DNA of 64,000 nt from JBIOUF01 sp044866695 (lineage in GTDB: Bacteria; Actinomycetota; Actinomycetes; Propionibacteriales; Nocardioidaceae), in NCBI GenBank assembly GCA_044866695.1, contig JBIOUF010000238.1, positions 1-64,000 of the forward strand. Reading direction: 5' to 3'. Below, one piece after another: positions 18,228 through 26,360 of the stretch. The stretch's first letter is position 1. Every line of letters begins with the position of its first letter. The notes beneath the pieces are model-generated. The model did no database searches, was not told where the DNA came from, and saw only the letters and a list, made by a program, of their open reading frames with translations. Made by a program: the position numbers and the translations under genes.

Positions 18228-19691
18228 CTACTCGCCTCCGCCCAGAGCGCGGCGGAGGACTCCGGCCTGCTCGGCGCCGCCGGACGCGAGCGCGGTGAAC
18301 AGGCAGCGCACGGCCAGCGAGGGGTCGAAGCTGCGCGGGTGGAGCGCGTGCTCCCCGCGCTCGACCTCCGCGGCGAGGAGCCCGTGCGGGACGGTCGGGT
18401 GCCGGCCCGCGAGCAGCGGCCGGGCCCAGGCCCGGAACGCCTCGAACCCGGCGACGGTGAAGTCCGTCGAGGCCGGCGCGGGCCGCGACCAGGCGAGGAA
18501 GAGCCTGACCAGCTCGGCATGCTCCGCGTCGCCGGAGGCGAGCAGCTCGTCGGTCCAGATCGCGTGGTCGCGGCTGGTGGAGAACTTCTCGCCGTCCAGG
18601 GTGTAGAACTCGTTGTCGACCGTGCCGGGCAGCTGGTCCGGCGTGGCGCCCGAGACCAGGTAGAGCGACGGCCAGAGCAGGGCGAAGTAGAAGGCGTTGT
18701 CGATGCCGTTGAAGTGCCACAGCTCCCGCACGTCGCGCCAGGCGCGGCGCACGCCGGCGAGCCCGCCGACCGAGGGGTCGAGCGCCCGCGCGACGGCCAG
18801 GACGGTGCCGAGCACCACCTCGACGTACACGTCGACGCGCAGCCCGTCGAGGAGTCCGCTGCCCGGGCAGCCCCAGTCGGTCGGGTAGGCCACCGGGACG
18901 ACCGGCAGCGGGCCGGCGAGGTAGCCGGCGACCAGCGCGCGCGAGCGTGGGCCCAGGCTCGCGCCGAGCAGCACCTCGACCAGCCGCTGCCTGAAGTCCT
19001 CCAGGCGCAGCACCGGGACGGTGGCCTGGAAGGGACGAGGAGGCCCCCCGCAGCGGTCGCACCGAGGGTCCAGGAGGTCCTGCGCCGAGGTGAAGCCGCC
19101 GCAGCCCTCGCAGGAGCCGCCGCTCGCCCGGGTGCCGCATCGCGAGCACGTGCCGGCCACGTAGGAGTGGTGCAGGGTCCGACCGCAGTCGGAGCAGGCG
19201 TGCAGCGTGGTCTCCGCCATCTCCAGCGTCCCCTCGGCGACGAGGTCCTCGACCAGCAAGGCCACCAGGCGCTGGTGCTCCGGGTCCTGCGGGTCCACGC
19301 TGGCGTCCGGCTCGATCCCGGCGAGGTCGTAGGCGTCGGCGATGCGCCGCCGGTAGTCGGCGACCAGCTTCTCGACGTCCCGGCCCTCGTCCTCGGCCCG
19401 GGTCAGCACGTAGTTCTGGTGGACGTCGACCCCGCCGAGCTGCAGCACGCGCTCGCCGCGCTCGCGGCCGGCCCGGGCGGCGACGTCGGAGGCCAGGTAC
19501 GGCCCGGACAGGTGTCCCAGGTGGAGGGGACCGTTCGAGGTGGGCGGCGGGACGACGTACACGGTCGTCCCAGGCTCAGCCTGGATCCACCGCTCTCCGC
19601 CTACTGCGCGCCACCATGCGGGCGCGCTGGCGGCGTTGCCGACGCTTGACAGACTCCCCGGTATGACTTCGCGCCGGCGCCTTGCCATCAC
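18228..19691 (-). CDS. MetRS-like hydrazine synthetase subunit
   Basis: 487 residues from a GTG at 19691 (an ATG follows at 19688). Class I aminoacyl-tRNA synthetase fold: the HIGH box is PLHLGH, the KMSKS box is GEKFSTSR, and two zinc knuckles are seen (CSDCG/CSRCG and CEGCG/CDRCG). It is shorter than a housekeeping MetRS, and its position in a biosynthetic operon with a Lys/Orn N-hydroxylase points to a paralogue that activates an amino acid without tRNA. In the Spb40 family a cupin and MetRS-like domain are fused and join glycine to N6-hydroxylysine through an N-N bond. Here the cupin is a separate upstream gene. Glycine as substrate is inference. Confidence 0.85.
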   Translation of the reverse strand: MMARRRREVIPGSLSSVGNAASAPAWWRAVGGERWIQAEPGTTVYVVPPPTSNGPLHLGHLSGPYLASDVAARAGRERGERVLQLGGVDVHQNYVLTRAEDEGRDVEKLVADYRRRIADAYDLAGIEPDASVDPQDPEHQRLVALLVEDLVAEGTLEMAETTLHACSDCGRTLHHSYVAGTCSRCGTRASGGSCEGCGGFTSAQDLLDPRCDRCGGPPRPFQATVPVLRLEDFRQRLVEVLLGASLGPRSRALVAGYLAGPLPVVPVAYPTDWGCPGSGLLDGLRVDVYVEVVLGTVLAVARALDPSVGGLAGVRRAWRDVRELWHFNGIDNAFYFALLWPSLYLVSGATPDQLPGTVDNEFYTLDGEKFSTSRDHAIWTDELLASGDAEHAELVRLFLAWSRPAPASTDFTVAGFEAFRAWARPLLAGRHPTVPHGLLAAEVERGEHALHPRSFDPSLAVRCLFTALASGGAEQAGVLRRALGGGE

Positions 19692-19736
19692 ACCCGCCTG
19701 GTGACGCTCGCTATGCGGCCATCGGTGGATCCAGGC

Positions 19737-20090
19737 TCAGGCACAGCGGACCGCCTCGGCGCGCGGGTCGGTCCAGTAGGCGCTGAAGACCGTCAGGGGC
19801 TGGTCGGAGAGGTTGCGCACGACGTGCGCCTCGCCGCTGTCCAGGAGGAACGCCGAGCCGGTGGCCACCTCGGTGACGTCGCCTCCGGCCTCGACGTACG
19901 CGGTGCCGGACACCACGACGGACAGCTCGACCTCGGGATGCTGGTCGCGGGGGCTGCTCTCTCCCGGCGGCACCGAGTACCACATCGCCTGGAACGGCAT
20001 CGCGTCGCCCAGGCCGTACTGCTCCCATCGAGCGACGTCGACGACGCCCACCGGCGTCGTCTCGGAGGTCCGGCAGTCGAACGAGCGCAC
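19737..20090 (-). CDS. Stand-alone cupin, probable partner of the MetRS-like protein
   Basis: A 117-residue single-domain cupin. The GTG at 20090 is chosen because AGGAG lies 6 nt upstream; a longer frame runs into a REP element. Cupin motif 1 is DQHPEVELSVVVSGTAYVEA and motif 2 is GSAFLLDSGEAHVVRN, supplying His and Glu metal ligands. It is the first gene of the operon, 46 bp before the MetRS-like gene. In known hydrazine synthetases the equivalent cupin domain is fused to MetRS and performs the rearrangement that makes the N-N bond. That makes this the likely catalytic half of a split enzyme. Confidence 0.8.
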   Translation of the reverse strand: MRSFDCRTSETTPVGVVDVARWEQYGLGDAMPFQAMWYSVPPGESSPRDQHPEVELSVVVSGTAYVEAGGDVTEVATGSAFLLDSGEAHVVRNLSDQPLTVFSAYWTDPRAEAVRCA

Positions 20091-20262
20091 GAGATGCTCC
20101 TGGTCGTCGAGTAGGTGGGAACTCGGTGCAGTGAGCAATGAGGGGGGCGCAGGCCGCGGGTTGATACACGCCGGGTACGCCGACCGGAGGTCGCAGGTGC
20201 GACGAGGCACCCGCCGGATCCGTCTCGGGGGGCGCGGCGGTCGCACCTCAAACCGGCGTTGT

Positions 20263-20303
20263 CGGTGGTTGAGGAGCGAGCTTGCGAGCGTCTCGAAACC
20301 ACC
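20263..20303. repeat. REP-like palindromic repeat
   Basis: GGTGGTTGAGGAGCGAGCTT...CTCGAAACCACC, the same unit as at 5772. It lies upstream of the cupin gene, in the 340-bp gap between it and the aldehyde dehydrogenase gene, which otherwise holds no gene that was seen. Confidence 0.8.
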
Positions 20304-20382
20304 GACGCCTGCGCAGAGACCGGACACGCTGATGCGCGCGTCTCCCGACCAGTGCCGGTCGTCTCCGGCTCGTCGTAGCGGT

Positions 20383-20422
20383 GGGCCCTACCGGGCCCGG
20401 GCCCGCGGGCCCTACCGGGCCC
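20383..20422. terminator. GC-rich hairpin region after the aldehyde dehydrogenase gene
   Basis: The motif GGGCCCTACCGGGCCC occurs twice in tandem with a GGGCCCGCGGGCCC centre, giving several overlapping inverted repeats a few bases beyond the stop of the minus-strand dehydrogenase gene. It can act as a factor-independent or mRNA-stabilising terminator; there is no T-tract, as is common in actinobacteria. Confidence 0.45.
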
Positions 20423-20428
20423 CGGTGG

Positions 20429-21991
20429 TCACCTCAGGCCGAGGCGCTGCAGCGTGCGAAGGGCGGAGGTCATCACCTTGGCGTACGTCGCCTGGCTGAC
20501 GCCGGGAGGAGGCGCGATCGGCAGCAGGTGCTGGACCGCGACGTTCTGGGCGCGGGTGAACTTGAGCAGGCCGTGCGCCCCGTGGCGGCCGCCCAGCCCG
20601 GAGTCCTTCCAGCCGCCCATCGCGACGCCCATCGACCCCCAGGTGGCGGCGTACCCCTCGTTGACGTTGACGTTGCCGCACTCGAGCCGGGCGGCCACCT
20701 CGCGGCCGCGCCGGGTGTCGCCGGTCCACACCGACGCGTTGAGGCCGTACGGGCTGTCGTTGGCCAGCCGGACCGCCTCGTCGACGGAGGCCACCCGGTA
20801 CAGCGCCACGACCGGGCCGAACGTCTCCTCGGCGAAGGTCCGCATCCCTGGCGTCACGCCGGTCAGCACGGTGGGCTCGAAGAACGTCGGACCGAGGTCC
20901 GGACGGGCCTTCCCGCCGGCCAGCAGGGTGGCCCCCTTCGCCAGGGCGTCGTCGACGTGCTCCGCGACCGCGTGCAGCCGCTGCTCCGACACCAGCGAGC
21001 CGATGTCGGGTCCGAAGCGCAGCGCGTGGCCGAGCTCGAGCTCTTGGGTTGCCTCGACGAAGCGCGGCACGAAGTCGTCCCACACCGCTGCGTCGACGTA
21101 CATGCGCTCGATCGACACGCACAGCTGTCCGGTGCCCGAGAAGCACGCCCGGACCGCGCCGGGCACGGCGCGGTCCAGGTCGGCGTCGTCGAGGACCAGC
21201 AGCGGGTTCTTGCCGCCGAGCTCGAGGGAGCACTCCACCAGGCGCTCGGCCGCGCGTGTGGCGACCGTCCGGCCGACCCGGGTGCTGCCGGTGAACATGA
21301 CCGCGTCGACGCTGTCGATGATCGGCGTGCCCAGGTCGGCCCCGCGGCCGGTGACGACCTGCAGCAGCCCTTGCGGCAGGCCGGACTCGTCGAGCAGCCG
21401 GGCGGCCCACAGCAGGGAGTACGGCGTGCGCTGGTCGGGCTTGGCGACCACGGCGTTGCCGGCGAGCAGCGCGGGGACGGCGTCGCTGATGCCGAGCGTG
21501 AGCGGGTAGTTCCACGGCGAGACGATCCCCACCAGGCCCACGGGCACCCGGCGCTCCCAGGCGCTGGTGAGGCCCGGGATGGCTCCCTGGCGCCGCCGGG
21601 TGCGCAGCACGCGGTCCGCGGTCCGGGCGTAGTAGCGGCAGACCGCGGCGACCTCCATGACCTCCTCGAACGCGTGCCGCCGGGCCTTGCCGTTCTCGAG
21701 CTGGATGAGGTCGAGGACCTCGTCCTGGCGGTCCAGCACGCGCGCGGCGAAGTCGAGGAACAGCCGGGCGCGCTCCCGCACCGGGGTCGCCGCCCAGCCC
21801 GCCTGGGCGCGGCGGGCCTCGGCGGCCGCCGTGGCGACCTGGGCCGCGCCGGAGCGTGGCACCTGCCCGAGCGGCTCGCCGGTGGCCGGCGCGGTGACCG
21901 GCAAGGACTCCGGCGCGGCGACGGCGCGCCCGGCCAGGTCGGCCAGCTCGACCCGGGCCGCCGGCACGGCGCGTTCCGGTGCGACTGTCAT
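20429..21991 (-). CDS. Aldehyde dehydrogenase, succinate-semialdehyde type
   Basis: 520 residues, a complete ALDH. NAD(P)-binding and catalytic features: GIVSPWNYPL, FTGSTRVGRTVA, catalytic Glu in LELGGKNPLLV and nucleophile Cys in FSGTGQLCVSIERM, then EETFGPVVALY. The overall pattern fits the succinate-semialdehyde dehydrogenase (GabD2-like) group of actinobacteria. It has its own ATG and a long upstream gap from the response regulator; likely role is oxidation of an aldehyde from amine or GABA degradation. Confidence 0.85.
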   Translation of the reverse strand: MTVAPERAVPAARVELADLAGRAVAAPESLPVTAPATGEPLGQVPRSGAAQVATAAAEARRAQAGWAATPVRERARLFLDFAARVLDRQDEVLDLIQLENGKARRHAFEEVMEVAAVCRYYARTADRVLRTRRRQGAIPGLTSAWERRVPVGLVGIVSPWNYPLTLGISDAVPALLAGNAVVAKPDQRTPYSLLWAARLLDESGLPQGLLQVVTGRGADLGTPIIDSVDAVMFTGSTRVGRTVATRAAERLVECSLELGGKNPLLVLDDADLDRAVPGAVRACFSGTGQLCVSIERMYVDAAVWDDFVPRFVEATQELELGHALRFGPDIGSLVSEQRLHAVAEHVDDALAKGATLLAGGKARPDLGPTFFEPTVLTGVTPGMRTFAEETFGPVVALYRVASVDEAVRLANDSPYGLNASVWTGDTRRGREVAARLECGNVNVNEGYAATWGSMGVAMGGWKDSGLGGRHGAHGLLKFTRAQNVAVQHLLPIAPPPGVSQATYAKVMTSALRTLQRLGLR

Positions 21992-22092
21992 GGGCGTCCT
22001 CCTCGGTCTGTGCGACCCGCTCCGGTCATCATCCCTCCCGCCGGGGCCGGCCGGGAGGGCCGGACGACAGTAAGGTTACCGATCGGTACGCG

Positions 22093-22752
22093 TCAGCTCG
22101 ACGCGAGGTAGACCAGCACGGCCCGCACCCGGCGGTGCACGTCGGGCTCCTCGGTGAGGCCGAGCTTGCTGAAGATGCCGTTGATGTACTTCTCCACCGA
22201 CCGCACCGTGAGCACCAGCCGGGCGGCGATCGCGGCGTTGTCGGCGCCCGTGGCCATCTCGGCCAGGACGGCCCGCTCACGGTCGGTCAGCGCGTCCAGA
22301 GGTGAGGCCTGACGGCGGCCCGCCCGCACCAGCACCTCGACCACCTTCGGGTCGATCACGGAGCCGCCGCCGGCGACCTCGACCAGGGCCCGCACCAGCT
22401 GGTCGCGGTCGGCGGTGCGCTCCTTGAGCAGGTAGCCGCGGCCCCGGCTGCCCTCCTCGAGCAGGGCGATGACGAACTCCGGGTCGTCGTGCTGGCTCAG
22501 CACCACCACGCCGAGGTCGGGGTGGCTGTGCCGCAGCTCAGCCGCGGCCCGCACGCCCTCGTCGCTGAGCCCAGGAGGCATCCGGATGTCGGTGAGCACC
22601 ACGTCCGGCCGGTGCTGGTCGACCGCCGCCATCAGCTCGTCGTACGTCGCAGCGGTCGCCGCGAGGTCCACCTCGGGAGCAGCCTCGAGCACCGTGCGAA
22701 GACCCTCGCGGAGCAGCAGATGGTCCTCGGCGAGGACGACGCGCACCGGCAT
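22093..22752 (-). CDS. NarL/LuxR-type response regulator
   Basis: A 219-residue protein. The receiver domain starts VRVVLAEDHLLLREGL (acidic pocket), has the phospho-acceptor Asp in DVVLTDIRMPPG and the conserved Lys in GRGYLLKER. The C-terminal HTH is LTDRERAVLAEMATGADNAA with SVEKYINGIFSKLGL. It is transcribed divergently from the small ORF and histidine kinase that follow; partner kinase is probably 23117-25213. Confidence 0.9.
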   Translation of the reverse strand: MPVRVVLAEDHLLLREGLRTVLEAAPEVDLAATAATYDELMAAVDQHRPDVVLTDIRMPPGLSDEGVRAAAELRHSHPDLGVVVLSQHDDPEFVIALLEEGSRGRGYLLKERTADRDQLVRALVEVAGGGSVIDPKVVEVLVRAGRRQASPLDALTDRERAVLAEMATGADNAAIAARLVLTVRSVEKYINGIFSKLGLTEEPDVHRRVRAVLVYLASS

Positions 22753-22945
22753 GCCGCTCACGCTAACCGGTGTGCTGCCGGTCCTGGTGGCGGTACTGGT
22801 GGCAGGCCTGGCGGGTGCTGGCACGGGGGCGAACACACCGGCTGGCACGCTGCTGCCGCAGGACCCGCCGGCGCACCCTGGAGTCACGAGCACTCTCGTC
22901 GGGAGCCGGGTCGGCCGGCGCGAGAGCGCACGAGGAGGCGGAGCC

Positions 22946-23089
22946 ATGGACGGACCGAGGCTGCAGGGCTATCCCCTGGACCGTGACCTGTCGCGCGAGC
23001 TGCGCGCGCGCGACCTCGCGCGACGCGCCGAACGGGAGGCACGGCGCCGGAGCCGGGGCGGCCGATGGTGGCCGGCCTTCCTGCGCTGA
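22946..23089 (+). CDS. Small basic protein upstream of the histidine kinase
   Basis: A 47-residue Arg-rich protein (MDGPRLQGYPLDRDLSRELR...RGGRWWPAFLR) with a good ribosome site (GAGGAGG 7-10 nt before the ATG). It lies 28 bp before the kinase gene on the same strand. Charge and size could suit a soluble regulator or RNA-binding peptide; no family was recognised. It is supported only by its ribosome site and position. Confidence 0.45.
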   Translation: MDGPRLQGYPLDRDLSRELRARDLARRAEREARRRSRGGRWWPAFLR

Positions 23090-23116
23090 CCGACCCGGGT
23101 CGACAATGAGGTGACC

Positions 23117-25213
23117 ATGGCCGACGACGGGTCCACCGCGGGTCGCAGCACCGGTCGCCGGGCGCTGTGCGCGGCGCTCGCGGCCCTGGCGGCCGCGACC
23201 GCGCTGGCCGTGGCGGTCTCGGCGGTGAGCCGTGGGGCCGGCGGCCCGGTCGACCTGTGGTTCGTACTCGCGACGGTCTTCCTAGGCGCGGCGTTCGCGT
23301 GCGCCGGGTGCCTGGTGGTTGCCGAGCGCGCGGGAGACCCGCAGGGCCCGCTCCTGGTCGTGTGCGGGGTGGCGTTGCTGGCGCAGATGGGGTTCCGCGA
23401 GCTGGCCTACGACGGACTGGCCTCGACCGAGCCCGCGACCTGGGAGCGCGTGCTGGGCTGGGCCAGCGCCTGGCTGGACGTGCTGGGGCTCCCGCTGCCC
23501 CTGGCCCTGGTGCTCCTGCTCTTCCCCAACGGTCGTCTGCCGTCCCGGCGCTGGCGTCCGGTCGTCGCCGCGGCCGTGGCGGTCGGTGCGGTGCGGCTGG
23601 CCGGGCTGGCCCTGGCTCCCGGACCGGTGCGGCTGGAGTCCCACGACGTCGCGGTGCCGTGGCGGGCAGCGGGGGGACCGTCGGCCTCGGCATACCACCG
23701 CCTCGACCAGGTCACCGGCGCGTTGGTCGCGCTGGTCCTCGTGGTCGCGGCCGGCTCGCTGGTGGCGCGGTACCGCGGTGGCGACGCCGAGACCCGGCAG
23801 CGGACCAAGCCGCTGGCGGTGTCGGCGGCGGTCATGGTGACCGGCCTGGTCCTCCAGGTGGTTCCGGGTCTGGAGGAGGCGGGGGTCCTGGTCTTCGTGG
23901 CCGGGGGGCTGACGGTGCCCGTGGCCCTGGCCGTCGGGGTGCTTCGCTTCCGCGTCTGGGAGCTCGACCCGCTTCTGGTCCAGACCCTGGTCCTGAGCGG
24001 CCTGACGGTCGTCATCGCGACGCTCTACGTCGCCGTCGTGGAGGTTCTGGCGCTCGCCCTCGGCGAACCGGTGAGCGAGCAGGAGCTGCTGCCCGCCGTG
24101 GCGGCCACCGCGGCCGTGGCGGTGCTGTTCGCCCCGGTGCGAGGGTGGCTCCAGCGAGGCGCCCGCCGGCTGGTGCTCGGGCCGCGCGCGTCGCCGTACC
24201 AGACCCTCGTGGCGCTGCCCCGGCGGCTGGTCGACGCCGCCGCCGTCGACGAGGTCCTGCCGGCGACCGCGCAGACCATCGCACTCGGGCTCGGTGCAGA
24301 GGCGGCGGGAGTCGTCGTCCGCCTGCCCGACGACGAGCCGCGGCAGGTCTGGTACCCCTCCGCCCCCGACCCTGACGCAGCGATGGTCCGCGAGACCGTG
24401 CGCCACCTCGGTGTGCCGGTCGGCGAGCTGCTGGTGGTCCCCGGCCGGGACCGACCGGTGACCCGCGACGACCTGCGAACCCTGCGCCACCTCGCCGCGC
24501 AGGCCGGACCGGCGCTGCGGTCGGTCGCCCTGCAGGCCGAGCTGGCGGTGCGGCTGAGCCAGCTGACCGAGCGCTCCGCCGAGCTCACCGCGTCGCGGCA
24601 GCGGCTCGCCGTGGCGCAGAGCGAGGAGCGCAGGCGGCTGCAGCGCGACCTGCACGACGGCGCGCAGCAGCGGCTGGTCGCCGTCGCGGTGCACCTGCAC
24701 GCGGCCGCCGCCGCTCTCGGGGACGACCCCGACGCCGCCCGCCGGGAGCTGTCGGTTGCCGACGCGACGCTGAGGCAGAGTCTCGACGAGATCCGCGAGC
24801 TGTCCCGCGGGCTGCACCCGTCGATGCTCGAGGCCCGCGGCCTGGCGGCCACGCTGCGCGCTCGCGCCGAGCTGTCCGGCCGGCGCGTCGTGGTCGAGGC
24901 GTCCGGGCTCGACGGCGTCCGGCTGGACCCGGCGGTCGAGTCGGCCGCGTACTTCACCTGCCTCGAAGCCCTCCAGAACGCCGCCAAGCACGCTCCGGAC
25001 GCGACCGTCCGGATCGGGCTCGCGCTCACCGAGGACGAGCTGCGCTGGTCGGTCGTCGACGACGGGCCCGGGTTCGACGCCCAGGGCTGCCACGAGGGCA
25101 CGGGCCTGGCCGGGATCCGCGAGCGGGTCCGCGCGCTGTGCGGAGAGGTCACCGTGGTCACCTCCGCCGCCGGCACGGTGGTCGAGGGCCGGCTGCCACG
25201 CCGCGTGGGCTGA
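23117..25213 (+). CDS. Membrane sensor histidine kinase (HisKA_3)
   Basis: About 698 residues (an upstream GTG would add two). The N-terminal about 330 residues carry several transmembrane helices (e.g. ALAALAAATALAVAVSAV, LGLPLPLALVLLLFPNGR). A GAF-like segment follows. The dimerisation helix has the phospho-acceptor His in RRRLQRDLHDGAQQRLVAVA, and the ATPase has N-box ALQNAAKHAPDATV and G-boxes VVDDGPGFDA and GTGLAGIRERVRAL. It is the likely partner of the divergent response regulator at 22093. Signal unknown. Confidence 0.88.
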   Translation: MADDGSTAGRSTGRRALCAALAALAAATALAVAVSAVSRGAGGPVDLWFVLATVFLGAAFACAGCLVVAERAGDPQGPLLVVCGVALLAQMGFRELAYDGLASTEPATWERVLGWASAWLDVLGLPLPLALVLLLFPNGRLPSRRWRPVVAAAVAVGAVRLAGLALAPGPVRLESHDVAVPWRAAGGPSASAYHRLDQVTGALVALVLVVAAGSLVARYRGGDAETRQRTKPLAVSAAVMVTGLVLQVVPGLEEAGVLVFVAGGLTVPVALAVGVLRFRVWELDPLLVQTLVLSGLTVVIATLYVAVVEVLALALGEPVSEQELLPAVAATAAVAVLFAPVRGWLQRGARRLVLGPRASPYQTLVALPRRLVDAAAVDEVLPATAQTIALGLGAEAAGVVVRLPDDEPRQVWYPSAPDPDAAMVRETVRHLGVPVGELLVVPGRDRPVTRDDLRTLRHLAAQAGPALRSVALQAELAVRLSQLTERSAELTASRQRLAVAQSEERRRLQRDLHDGAQQRLVAVAVHLHAAAAALGDDPDAARRELSVADATLRQSLDEIRELSRGLHPSMLEARGLAATLRARAELSGRRVVVEASGLDGVRLDPAVESAAYFTCLEALQNAAKHAPDATVRIGLALTEDELRWSVVDDGPGFDAQGCHEGTGLAGIRERVRALCGEVTVVTSAAGTVVEGRLPRRVG

Positions 25214-25231
25214 GCCCGGACGAGCGGCTGG

Positions 25232-25666
25232 TCAGCGCCAGGTCACCGCGTCGACCGCTGCGAGCGCACCCAGCTCGTCGGCCACCATCCACAGCGAGCT
25301 GATCCTGCCGTCGGTCAGCGTCAGGATGTCGATCACCCGTACGTCGAGGTCCCGGCCGGTCGGAGGCAGCGGCCCGAGCGCCGTGGGGAACGGGCCGACC
25401 TGTCGGCCTCTCATTCGGAACGCCACCGCGACCTTGCCGCCCGCCTCCACGACGTCGAGCACCACGGTTTCGCGGCGGTCGAAGGTGCCCTCCACGGTCC
25501 TGGCCCGGGCCACCAGGTCCGCCGCGGTCATCGGCGTGCCGTTGACGGTGACGGGGTCGGTGTAGATCTCGCGGACCCGGTCGGCCGCCTCCTCGTCGTC
25601 GGAGGGCAGCGGGGTGGTCCACAGCGCCAGCAGGGCGTCGAGGTCGAAACCTCCGTCGGGCCTCAT
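25232..25666 (-). CDS. SnoaL/NTF2-like protein
   Basis: A 144-residue protein with a start at MRPDGGFDLDALLALW and the hallmark pattern of a SnoaL-like alpha/beta barrel (REIYTDPVTVNGTPMTAADL, then DVRVIDILTLTDGRISSLW). Such proteins are often polyketide cyclases or hydrolases of unknown substrate. It converges on the histidine kinase and is separated from the RiPP precursor block by about 180 bp. There is no evidence it belongs to the RiPP cluster. Confidence 0.75.
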   Translation of the reverse strand: MRPDGGFDLDALLALWTTPLPSDDEEAADRVREIYTDPVTVNGTPMTAADLVARARTVEGTFDRRETVVLDVVEAGGKVAVAFRMRGRQVGPFPTALGPLPPTGRDLDVRVIDILTLTDGRISSLWMVADELGALAAVDAVTWR

Positions 25667-25728
25667 GGCCACGAGCCTGCCCCCGCCGGCGCCGGCCGGC
25701 AACCCGCTTTTCCGTCTCCTGGCATCTG

Positions 25729-25755
25729 GCTGACACCGGTGGTCAGCCTGCTGAC
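25729..25755. promoter_or_regulatory. Probable SARP-type box upstream of precursor 1
   Basis: GCTGACA (25729-25735), five bases, GGTCAGC (25741-25747) and a further CTGAC (25751-25755). The first two form an inverted repeat with the same spacing as the box before precursor 4. It is about 40 bp upstream of the conserved ACTGG element, as at the other precursor promoters. Confidence 0.5.
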
Positions 25756-25791
25756 AGCCGGTGACCACTCCTCCCGCCAGGCGCCCCTGGT

Positions 25792-25817
25792 CGACTGGTC
25801 CGGCCGGAACGTCCGGC
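25792..25817 (+). promoter_or_regulatory. Conserved leader element of precursor 1 (ACTGG plus palindrome)
   Basis: CGACTGG followed 11 bp from its first base by GCCGGA-ACG-TCCGGC, a 15-bp palindrome. The same ACTGG-palindrome unit occurs about 50 bp before the start codons of precursors 4 and 5, and the ACTGG part alone before precursor 6. It may be a promoter -10/+1 region or an RNA hairpin in the 5' UTR. Confidence 0.5.
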
Positions 25818-25843
25818 ATGCCAACACGGGGGGAGACCCAGCC

Positions 25844-26002
25844 ATGCACATGAAGAACGAGCTCGACCGTCTCGCGACGGAGATCCTGCGCCTGGAGTCG
25901 GAGACGTTCGAGGTGTCGGACTACGCCGAGACCAACGACCTGTTCCTGGCCTCCTGCAGCACCTGCAGCAGCACGACGAGCACCACCAGCTGCTCGGCCT
26001 GA
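25844..26002 (+). CDS. RiPP precursor peptide 1 (thiopeptide-like core)
   Basis: A 52-residue precursor with a strong GGGGGGAGA ribosome site. The leader carries LDRLATEILRLESETFEVSD and ends YAETNDLFLA. The probable core SCSTCSSTTSTTSCSA starts Ser-Cys after Ala, as in classic thiopeptides, and is entirely Cys/Ser/Thr apart from the last Ala. The Cys and Ser/Thr side chains can become azoles and dehydroamino acids through the enzymes encoded at 28-44 kb. First of six related precursors on this strand; SARP-like boxes lie upstream. Confidence 0.88.
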   Translation: MHMKNELDRLATEILRLESETFEVSDYAETNDLFLASCSTCSSTTSTTSCSA

Positions 26003-26091
26003 CGGCACACCGTCTCGCCCGAGGCGGCTCGGCTCGCTCGACGCCGCCGAACCGGCCACGGGACCGACCACATGGGAGAGGGGGTGTACCC

Positions 26092-26253
26092 ATGAACCAC
26101 GACCAGAAGCTCGGCGCGCTCGCGGCCGAGATCTCCTCGCTGGAGTCCGAGACCTTCCAGATCGCCGACTACGCGGAGACGAACGACCTGTTCCTCGCCG
26201 GCAACTGCAGCACGTGCAGCAGCACGACCAGCACGACCAGCTGCACGGCGTGA
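26092..26253 (+). CDS. RiPP precursor peptide 2
   Basis: A 53-residue paralogue of precursor 1. Leader KLGALAAEISSLESETFQIA, then DYAETNDLFLA; core about GNCSTCSSTTSTTSCTA. It differs from precursor 1 mainly by GN replacing the leading Ser and a Thr in the tail, so loss of the first Ser could rule out a thiopeptide-type ring for this peptide. It has no SARP box of its own and is probably read with precursor 1; a hairpin follows it. Confidence 0.88.
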   Translation: MNHDQKLGALAAEISSLESETFQIADYAETNDLFLAGNCSTCSSTTSTTSCTA

Positions 26254-26258
26254 CCACG

Positions 26259-26296
26259 CGCGTCCGGGCCGGAGACCCGAGCCCGGCCCGGACGCG
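26259..26296 (+). terminator. Hairpin after precursor 2
   Basis: Perfect 14-bp arms CGCGTCCGGGCCGG and CCGGCCCGGACGCG separated by 10 bases, starting 5 bp after the stop codon. Probably a terminator or RNA-stability hairpin that sets the relative amounts of precursors 2 and 3. Confidence 0.6.
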
Positions 26297-26360
26297 GTGC
26301 TCGCCCCGGCAGCACCGATCACGAAGACCTGAAGCAACCAAGCCCCGAAGGAGGTGTGCC

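Noticed and set aside
18228..19691. A second housekeeping methionyl-tRNA synthetase
   Set aside because: The protein is shorter than usual for that enzyme and lies in an operon with a cupin, a DAO-type oxidoreductase and an N-hydroxylase; the hydrazine-synthetase reading fits better.
20110..20428. Extra gene or small ORF between the cupin and aldehyde dehydrogenase genes
   Set aside because: The stretch is accounted for by a REP element and a GC-rich hairpin; frames crossing it have no plausible start.
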